Positions 8,601 to 13,590 of a stretch of 16,832 nt of DNA are shown here, piece after piece. Positions within the stretch are counted from its first letter, which is position 1. Each line of letters opens with the position of its first letter. A model generated the notes under the pieces. It saw nothing but the letters and a program-made list of their open reading frames with translations. It searched no databases and had not been told where the DNA came from. The position numbers and the translations under genes are program-made. Origin of the DNA: BQOK01 sp048388525 (lineage in GTDB: Bacteria; Bacillota; Clostridia; Oscillospirales; Ruminococcaceae); assembly GCF_048388525.1 (NCBI RefSeq), contig NZ_DBGCTQ010000106.1, positions 1 through 16,832 on the forward strand, written 5' to 3'.

Positions 8601-8924
8601 CACAAGCGCGGGCTTGATCACTTCGTTATAATATACAAAATCATACCCGTTCGTCTTGTCGTACGCCCTTTGGATGCGGCCGCCCAATTCGGGCAGGATC
8701 ATCACCCGGAGATAGTCGTTTTCAAGCCATACCGCTTTATACGTTTTGTCGGTCTTTTCATCCAGGATCTTGTCGATTACCGGATAGGGATATACCTTTC
8801 CGCTGCTTCCCTGATACACCCTTTTTTCAAGGAACATGGGGTTTTTGTCCGGTGCGCCCACCCCATAGGTCGGCAGGGTGATCTGCTCCTCCCATACCTC
8901 CACGCACCCTTTTTTGTGTTCCAT
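5604..8924 (-). CDS. DUF5107 domain protein with long C-terminal TPR array
   Basis: A 1106-residue protein with no signal peptide or membrane segment, so cytoplasmic. Residues about 10-350 form a DUF5107 domain, a family of unknown function. Its start (YLRVMILPELGGRIQRAYD, residues 71-89) resembles the first strands of galactose mutarotase-like beta-sandwiches. Other distinctive segments are GGIEFNWPQHHRP (117-129), GKKQWTWGCGDFG (289-301) and GPYIELMTG (313-321); E120, H126, H127 and E317 are candidate functional residues by inference only. A beta-rich linker (about 355-445) and a proline-rich hinge (449-459) lead to TPR-like helical repeats from about 465 to 1095, for example EEALTHFHKLVDYGE and PYYNLGLALYYQKRCGEAF. 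The start at 8924 has AAGGAGG 8 bases upstream; the frame extends to 9029 but lacks such a site and would run into the promoter. The gene is divergent from araC and lies beside sugar genes, suggesting a role in glycan breakdown or sensing. Confidence 0.9.
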   Translation of the reverse strand: MEHKKGCVEVWEEQITLPTYGVGAPDKNPMFLEKRVYQGSSGKVYPYPVIDKILDEKTDKTYKAVWLENDYLRVMILPELGGRIQRAYDKTNGYDFVYYNEVIKPALVGLTGPWISGGIEFNWPQHHRPTTYSPVDYILTERGDGSKTVCVNEVDQMYGTKGMASFTLYPGRAYIEIRGQLYNRTPLPQTFLWWANPAVAVNDDTQSIFPPDVTAVMDHGKRDVSKFPIATGVYYKHDYGAGVDISRYKNIPVPTSYMAYHSDFDFVGGYDYGKGAGILHIADHHVAPGKKQWTWGCGDFGQAWDRNLTDANGPYIELMTGMFTDNQPDFTWLKPFEEKVFTQYFMPYKKVGKVSNASTEAIVSLEVSEGGTVHLCVYTTAKYPDCRVTVCAGEQILYEKNCMLSPVEVLMDTVEAGAIPPHEITLSVYDSTGRKLLSYTPAKPKIEKIPAPAEALPEPAKLASCEELYLAATHLEQYRHATFRPEDYYKEALKRDPGDIRCNNGYGMLLLRMGDFEAAETHFRAAIKRATWKNAQPYDGEPYYNLGLALYYQKRCGEAFDAFLKATWTSAQQEMAFYYAAVIAAGRKEYGPALDYVERALVKNNHNLKALGVKALVLRQMGRMEEAKKLCAAVLKLDPFAYGIGAEEVLYHGAAREGLLKKMRNNPSAFIETAADYAEAGDYAAALAVLSWCSADTPMLKYYEAYYLEVSGKDATGALAEAGARSPLYCFPNKLGDIAVLDFALQRAPQDAFAAYYLGNLYYDKRQYEKALGLWERSAQINEGFPTVWRNLAIAYFNKMHLPAKALEALERAYRLDPSDARVLLELDQLHKKLKWAPARRIALYQMHREVFMQRDDLITEYITLLNLLGRHEEAYSIMAGHKFHPWEGGEGKITSQYVFSLRELARHALKEGDTEKAKALLTQALTFPHNLGEGKLEGRRDNDVYYYLGLAARAQGEEREAEKFFACAVRGDAEPAGMMYYNDQPADMILYQGLALRELGREEEALTHFHKLVDYGEKHLFDNAEIDYFAVSLPDLQLFDENLNERNKAHCMYLIALGSYGLGDGAKALEACGETLALEPSHIGAALHLEKFQALAEGVPSPVAQ

Positions 8925-8973
8925 GCCTGCTGCCTCCTTCTTTTTATGAACTGCAATGGCTTCCCATACTTTT

Positions 8974-8979
8974 ATCCTA
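8974..8979 (-). promoter_or_regulatory. Possible -10 box of the DUF5107 gene
   Basis: TAGGAT on the minus strand, about 50 bases before the start codon. No acceptable -35 is found at 16-18 bases spacing, which would fit a promoter that needs an activator such as the neighbouring AraC protein. Weak evidence. Confidence 0.35.
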
Positions 8980-9021
8980 CCACATGCCCCGGTCGAAAGC
9001 ATTCCCAAACATTGAGCATTC

Positions 9022-9030
9022 ATTTGCAAA
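9022..9030. promoter_or_regulatory. Candidate AraC-type operator, copy 1 (ATTTGCAAA)
   Basis: ATTTGCAAA containing the perfect palindrome TTTGCAAA. It lies roughly 60 bases upstream of the inferred DUF5107 transcription start, a usual position for an activator. An identical 9-mer is found at 9098-9106, 76 bases away. Confidence 0.4.
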
Positions 9031-9056
9031 AATTGCGGTCTGTTCCATAAGTGTAA

Positions 9057-9085
9057 TTGACGTTTTCCCCGCAGTCTATTATTAT
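9057..9085 (+). promoter_or_regulatory. Sigma-A promoter of the araC-epimerase operon
   Basis: -35 TTGACG (9057-9062), a 17-base spacer and -10 TATTAT (9080-9085). Transcription would begin near 9092, about 38 bases before the AraC start codon. Confidence 0.75.
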
Positions 9086-9097
9086 CATATTACAGGG

Positions 9098-9106
9098 ATT
9101 TGCAAA
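9098..9106. promoter_or_regulatory. Candidate operator, copy 2 (ATTTGCAAA)
   Basis: Same 9-mer as at 9022-9030; here it extends to the 10-bp palindrome ATTTGCAAAT (9098-9107). It lies just downstream of the araC -10 box, at or after the expected transcription start, where a bound protein would block the promoter. Confidence 0.4.
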
Positions 9107-9129
9107 TACAAACACGAGAGGGGCGCAGC

Positions 9130-9972
9130 ATGAAAATTCACGAAACCGGCGTGGCGGCACCGTCGGAAATTCACTTTCACACCCCCAGTGAACAGGCGCG
9201 TCAATTGTTTTTCTATCCGCTCTGTACAGGGCATTTTTTCTGCAAAAAGAATTACTGTGTGCGCCGCACCAGTTACGACAGTTTCCTTGTACTCTATGTC
9301 GCGTGCGGGAAGGGATATTTTGAGCAGGGTGGTAAATACCTTCCCCTGAAAGCAGGTTCCCTTCTGTTGGTCGATTGCTACCTGCCGCACCATTACGGCA
9401 CAGAGGACGAATGGGAGATCTATTGGCTGCACTTCGACGGCCCTCTTGCCCGGCGTTATTTCGAGCTGTGCACGGCGGGTCCGGTTTTCCCCGCCGGAGA
9501 AACAGCCAACGCAGCGCGCTATCTGCGCCAGGTGTTCAACATGTTTCACCTGCGCGCGCGCATCAATGAGGCGCTGCTCTCGCGGCACATCGTAGACCTC
9601 GTCACAGAGCTCCTTGTGTATCGCACACCAGAACAGGGCATCGCGCGCAATGCTTCCATGATAGACGGCGTTATCGGTTATATGCGCGAGCATGTGTCCG
9701 AGCCGCTGCCCATTGAGATGCTGGCCGCACGTGTTTGTGTCACCCCTTATCATTTCATTCGCCTTTTCAAAAGTGAAACCGGGCTCACGCCGCACAGCTA
9801 TTTGATCCGCCTGCGCGTTGACCTCGCCAAATACCTGTTGAAAACCACGGACCTGCCGCTGAAAGAAATTGCCGATCACACGGGATTTTGTTCCGCCGGG
9901 AATCTGTGCACCGCATTTCACCGCGCTACCGGCGCAACGCCGCAGACTTACCGCCTGCAGAAGAAAGAGTGA
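9130..9972 (+). CDS. AraC-family transcriptional regulator with cupin sensor domain
   Basis: A 280-residue DNA-binding regulator of the AraC/XylS family. Residues about 15-165 form an AraC-type cupin/sensor domain (SFLVLYVACGKGYFEQGGKY, then LKAGSLLLVDCYLPHHYG with H87/H88, then WEIYWLHFDG), which in this family binds a sugar. Residues about 175-278 carry the two helix-turn-helix motifs: LPIEMLAARVCVTPYHFIRL (193-212) followed by FKSETGLTPHSYL, and LPLKEIADHTGFCSAGNLCT (242-261) followed by PQTYR. The ATG at 9130 is chosen because GAGAGGGG lies 6 bases upstream; an in-frame TTG at 9100 lacks a site. It has its own promoter at 9057-9085, is divergent from the DUF5107 gene and is followed after 4 bases by an epimerase-like gene, so it is probably the local activator of the sugar genes and may control itself. 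The inducer is unknown. Confidence 0.93.
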   Translation: MKIHETGVAAPSEIHFHTPSEQARQLFFYPLCTGHFFCKKNYCVRRTSYDSFLVLYVACGKGYFEQGGKYLPLKAGSLLLVDCYLPHHYGTEDEWEIYWLHFDGPLARRYFELCTAGPVFPAGETANAARYLRQVFNMFHLRARINEALLSRHIVDLVTELLVYRTPEQGIARNASMIDGVIGYMREHVSEPLPIEMLAARVCVTPYHFIRLFKSETGLTPHSYLIRLRVDLAKYLLKTTDLPLKEIADHTGFCSAGNLCTAFHRATGATPQTYRLQKKE

Positions 9973-9976
9973 CGCC

Positions 9977-10921
9977 ATGGACCTGATCGAATTAAAAAGC
10001 ATCACTGGGCTCACCCTTGTGCTCAGCCGCCGGGGCGCCGGCATTGCCGCGCTGTATGCGCCGGATCGGAACGGTGCATTGTCCAACGTCTGCCTGCGGC
10101 CGGACGAAGACGAAAATACCGGGACCTTTTCGGGCGCTACCATCGCGCCTGTTGCGGGGCGTGTCAGCGGCGGCGCCGTGTCGATCTCCGGGGCCGCTTA
10201 TTGTATGCCGCAAAACGACGGGGCAAATTGCCTGCATTCCGGCCCCGGCACACTGGGGCGTGCTGTGTGGGATGTTGTGTATCGGTCGGGCAGCGAGGTC
10301 CGCTTTCAAAAAGCGCTGGCGCACGGCGGGTGTGGTTTGCCGGGCAATCGTGTTTTCACTGCGGATTACAGGCTTTGCGGCAATTGTTTTTCGCTTGAAT
10401 TATCCGCAGTTTCCGATCGCGACACCTTTGTCAACATGACGAATCACGCCTACTGGAATCTTTCCGGGAACTGGGCCGCCGACGCTTACGACCACGAATT
10501 GCAAATTTTTTCCGACGCCGTTTGGTACAATGATAAGGATCATTTGCCCCAAAAGCTCTGCCGTGTGCAGAACAGCGCCTTTGACTACCGCCTTCCGCGC
10601 ACGATCCGCAGCGCACTGGGCGAAAGCGCAGGGGCGGATCAGCTTCGCAACGCAAACGGGTATAACAACGCGTTCGCACTGAACGGCAGGCCCGCCGTCA
10701 GGCTCTGTCACCCCGGTTCAGGCCGCAGGATGATCATTGAAACCGACGCACCCTGCCTGATTTTTTATTCCGGCGGGTATCTTCCCATTGCGGGCAGCGC
10801 TTTGGCCTTTGAGCCGCAGCTCGTGCCGGACGCACCGCGCCTGCTGGGGGCCAAATTGCCTCTTTTGCGCAAGGGCGCCGTTTTCCGCACCGTTTCCTCC
10901 TATCGCTTTGACGCCTTTTGA
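9977..10921 (+). CDS. Aldose 1-epimerase (galactose mutarotase)-like protein
   Basis: A 314-residue cytoplasmic protein of the GalM family, which interconverts alpha and beta anomers of hexoses released by glycosidases. Visible family marks: R62 (VAGRVSGG), H87 in LHSGPGTLGRAVW, GLPGNRVFTADYRL (120-133), the catalytic acid H157 in NHAYWNL, and the catalytic base E279 in FEPQLVPDAP, followed by the usual LLRKG and SYRF ending. One active-site position is changed: family members have GxDH before the last third, whereas here the segment is GYNNAF (N230 in place of Asp). Sugar specificity may therefore differ from ordinary GalM, or activity may be low. The ATG at 9977 begins 4 bases after the AraC stop, with only a weak GAAAGAG site inside the end of araC, implying translational coupling. 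The gene ends before a bidirectional terminator at 10963-11010. Confidence 0.88.
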   Translation: MDLIELKSITGLTLVLSRRGAGIAALYAPDRNGALSNVCLRPDEDENTGTFSGATIAPVAGRVSGGAVSISGAAYCMPQNDGANCLHSGPGTLGRAVWDVVYRSGSEVRFQKALAHGGCGLPGNRVFTADYRLCGNCFSLELSAVSDRDTFVNMTNHAYWNLSGNWAADAYDHELQIFSDAVWYNDKDHLPQKLCRVQNSAFDYRLPRTIRSALGESAGADQLRNANGYNNAFALNGRPAVRLCHPGSGRRMIIETDAPCLIFYSGGYLPIAGSALAFEPQLVPDAPRLLGAKLPLLRKGAVFRTVSSYRFDAF

Positions 10922-10962
10922 GCTTTGTCCCGCCGCAGCTGGGCCCTGCCAAAGCTCGGTCC

Positions 10963-11010
10963 ATCCAAAACAGCTCCGGCCGAAAACTTTCGGCCGGAGC
11001 TGTTTTGGAT
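10963..11010. terminator. Bidirectional terminator between the epimerase and GH97 genes
   Basis: A perfect 22-bp inverted repeat (10963-10984 with 10989-11010) around the tetraloop AACT. The GC-rich core is edged by AAAA on the left arm and TTTT on the right arm, so it reads as a terminator from both sides. It sits 41 bases after the epimerase stop and 9 bases after the GH97 stop on the other strand. Confidence 0.88.
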
Positions 11011-11019
11011 CTCTGATCT

Positions 11020-13569
11020 TTAGTCTTGATCCCGCGCGATTGCAAAGCCGTACAGATGCACCACGTGCCCCTTCTGGTTGTATAGGCGTATCGAGTTTTC
11101 TCCCTTTTGCATTTTCACCCGGACCTCACGCTGGTCTTTTACATTCCAGCACGGGAAGCCCCAGCCGGCCGTATTATGCAGATTTGTACGGTAAATCCGC
11201 TCCCGGTTGATCTCAATGTCAAGGTCGCGGCTCTCGCCCGCGCAATAGTCAAAGCGCAGCAAATAATATCCGTCTTCAGGCAAAACGATCTGCTCAAACA
11301 GCAACTCGCCGCCCGCGCCAAGCCCAACGGCCTTTTCCACGCCCTCGGCGTCCTTTACAATCTCCGCTCCCCCACAGAGCTGCCCGGAGCCCACAGAAAC
11401 ATATATTTCCCGCGGTGGAGCATTGTCGATGATGTGGATCTTCTCAATTGCGGGGACCGCCCCCCCGGTGCGCTGCAGCAAAAGCGCACTTTCTTTCCCC
11501 GCAAAGGGGAACGTCACGTCCTTTGTGATAAATATTTTATCCGAGCCGCTCTTTGGTATTTTCATCACGATACTCGATGCCCCATCGCCGATACGCAGCG
11601 TCCACGCTTCCCTCGCCGCGTAAAACAGCCGCACGGTCTGGGAGCACGCCGTATGCGTCACGGTGAAAAGCAGGCCCCCGTTCAGCAGCACAGCCTCCTG
11701 CCCGTTTTCATACAGCACAGGCTCGCTGCCCTGGGTCCTCTTCGCATCCCGGGCAAAGTATTCGGTCCTTTGCTCGCTCATGTACCCGGAGCAAACCCCT
11801 TTTGGCAGAGCCTGTATCTCTCTGGCAATATAGATCCCCGCCCCGCCGCTGTTAAGCAGCACAAGCTCCAATACATCCGTTCGGGTGACCCGGCGCGTGT
11901 GCACACGCATCAGTTCACCGGAAGAATCGTCCTCGTAGATCTCAGCCTCAAATTCCCCTTCCGGCAAAAAATCCAGTCGCAGCCGCAGCGTCATTGCCTT
12001 GTCGGTGATGCAGCCGATCAGCCACTCTTCCCCTGAGCGCCGCATGATAGCTGCATGATGACCAGGAAAACCGTCCAGCACCCGCACTTCCTCATAGGTT
12101 GGCTTCATCCTGCGCAAAAAGTCCGTACCCTTCCACGCCTCAAGGTAATAGATCGAAGCCGCGATGTGGGACGCACCCGATTCGAACACGACCGGCAGCG
12201 CCATTTGGTGCGCCAGGGTTGTGTTTCGGTTTTTATTTGAAAAGCCGGTGGGAGTGTAATCCATGGGGCCGATCACATTGCGGGTAAAGGGAACCGTGCA
12301 GTTGTGCCTTGCGTCCGGCAGGTCGCTCCATTTATAATGCTCAAGCCCCAAAATGCCCTCCGCCGCCAACAGGTTCGGCCAGGTGCGCCCCTCACCCATG
12401 CATTTGGTGGCGCCGTGAAAATTGATCATCAGATGATACCGTGTCATCACCTCGGCGATCATTTCGTACTGCCACATCGTGTGCTGGGAATCGTTTTGGA
12501 AGAAATCGACCTTCAGCCCGTCCACGCCGCAGCCGGCCCACAGGCCTATTTTTTCCTCTGCGAGAGCGGGCGTGTCGATGTACTGCATCGCGCTCCACAG
12601 CCAAACGACGATCCCTTTTTTGTGTGCGTAATCACACAGCTCTTTCAGCCAGGTGATGTCCCAGTCCGCGTCCACCGTAAGACCCTCAAAGCCGATGCTT
12701 GCCGCAAAATCCACATACCGCTTTTGTTCGGTATACAGCTGCGCGCCGTTTTCATATTCCCACCAGGCCCAAAGGCATCTTCCCGGCTTGATCCAGCTGG
12801 TGTCCTGCTGTGCAGAGGGCGGGTTCAGGTTATAATTGAGTGTTGTGTTCACCAATTGGTCAAGATCGGTCGCAACCACGATCACACGCCAGGGAGAGCG
12901 GAACGGGAGCTTGCAGGAGAGCGGGCGCCCCTCCTCTTCCGGGGCGAATTCCAGCCGCATGCTGTTCGCCCCTGCGCCGCGCAGATGGCAGGAGCAATAG
13001 CTGCCGTCGGTGTTGTATACCTGTGCCTCAGTAATCATGGCCCAGCCGTTTTCCTGGGAATGGAACAGGGCCGGCATTCCATAATCCCGGCCTTCTTTGT
13101 CCTCCCAGCCGGACCGGTCATAGGTCCCCTCATAGCTGCTGACCCAGCTCTGTAGCCACAGCTCGCGGTAGGATTCAGGAAAACGAAAGCACGTTGCTTC
13201 CCGCCGGACCTTCATGGCCTGTTCCCTGTCGGACAGGATCTGATAGCGAAATGCCGCCCCATCCTCATAGGCGCGCAGGCACAGCGCAAACACATATGCC
13301 CCGCATAAAAACCGCAGTGTCAGTTCATTGGCGCGGTTTTCATAGACCGCTTTTTTCCCTGCGGGAAGAGAGTAGGTTTCGTCGATGGAACTGCGCTCTT
13401 CCCCCTGGAAGCAGAATCCCCCCGTAAAATCTTCCAAATCGCTTTCGAGCCCCAAGCGGCTCGCTTCCACCACAGTATTCCCCGCGCGCCTCACTGTGTA
13501 ATACAGCCCGCCCCCGCGCTTAAAAACCGCGATACATATAGTCCCATTGGGAGAATATAATTCCCACAT
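11020..13569 (-). CDS. GH97 glycoside hydrolase, retaining type (probable alpha-galactosidase), with two extra C-terminal modules
   Basis: An 849-residue protein of glycoside hydrolase family 97, without signal peptide and so probably cytoplasmic. The N-terminal beta-sandwich (about 1-255) begins ELYSPNGTICIAVF and has the GH97_N mark LGLESDLEDF. The barrel (about 256-490) contains GLKVDFF (D355), MINFHGATKCMGEGRTWPN and EGILGLEHYKW (E410), followed by FTRNVIGPMDYTP. An aspartate in KVDFF is the nucleophile of retaining GH97 enzymes such as BT1871 alpha-galactosidase and is missing in the inverting alpha-glucosidase SusB; the 55-residue distance from D355 to E410 equals that of the BT1871 pair as I remember it (415/470). 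A beta-L-arabinopyranosidase is an alternative within the same group. GH97_C lies at about 491-585. Two further beta-rich segments (about 590-715 and 717-849) look like CBM6/35-type modules. AGGAGG lies 7 bases before the ATG at 13569; the GH36 gene ends 21 bases upstream, so the two share an operon. Confidence 0.9.
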   Translation of the reverse strand: MWELYSPNGTICIAVFKRGGGLYYTVRRAGNTVVEASRLGLESDLEDFTGGFCFQGEERSSIDETYSLPAGKKAVYENRANELTLRFLCGAYVFALCLRAYEDGAAFRYQILSDREQAMKVRREATCFRFPESYRELWLQSWVSSYEGTYDRSGWEDKEGRDYGMPALFHSQENGWAMITEAQVYNTDGSYCSCHLRGAGANSMRLEFAPEEEGRPLSCKLPFRSPWRVIVVATDLDQLVNTTLNYNLNPPSAQQDTSWIKPGRCLWAWWEYENGAQLYTEQKRYVDFAASIGFEGLTVDADWDITWLKELCDYAHKKGIVVWLWSAMQYIDTPALAEEKIGLWAGCGVDGLKVDFFQNDSQHTMWQYEMIAEVMTRYHLMINFHGATKCMGEGRTWPNLLAAEGILGLEHYKWSDLPDARHNCTVPFTRNVIGPMDYTPTGFSNKNRNTTLAHQMALPVVFESGASHIAASIYYLEAWKGTDFLRRMKPTYEEVRVLDGFPGHHAAIMRRSGEEWLIGCITDKAMTLRLRLDFLPEGEFEAEIYEDDSSGELMRVHTRRVTRTDVLELVLLNSGGAGIYIAREIQALPKGVCSGYMSEQRTEYFARDAKRTQGSEPVLYENGQEAVLLNGGLLFTVTHTACSQTVRLFYAAREAWTLRIGDGASSIVMKIPKSGSDKIFITKDVTFPFAGKESALLLQRTGGAVPAIEKIHIIDNAPPREIYVSVGSGQLCGGAEIVKDAEGVEKAVGLGAGGELLFEQIVLPEDGYYLLRFDYCAGESRDLDIEINRERIYRTNLHNTAGWGFPCWNVKDQREVRVKMQKGENSIRLYNQKGHVVHLYGFAIARDQD

Positions 13570-13590
13570 TGTTTTGCCTCCTGCAATTTT

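Noticed and set aside
8925..9029. N-terminal extension of the DUF5107 protein to an ATG at 9029
   Set aside because: It would cross the candidate promoter and an ideal AAGGAGG site sits 8 bases before the ATG at 8924.
9040..9075. Possible catabolite-response (cre) element around TGTAATTGACGTTTTCC
   Set aside because: Spacing and central CG do not fit the cre consensus; the bases are better explained as the -35 box of the araC promoter.
10920..10957. Short inverted repeat GAGCTTTG/CAAAGCTC after the epimerase stop
   Set aside because: Only 8 bp with a 22-base loop and no T-run, and a far stronger terminator follows directly.
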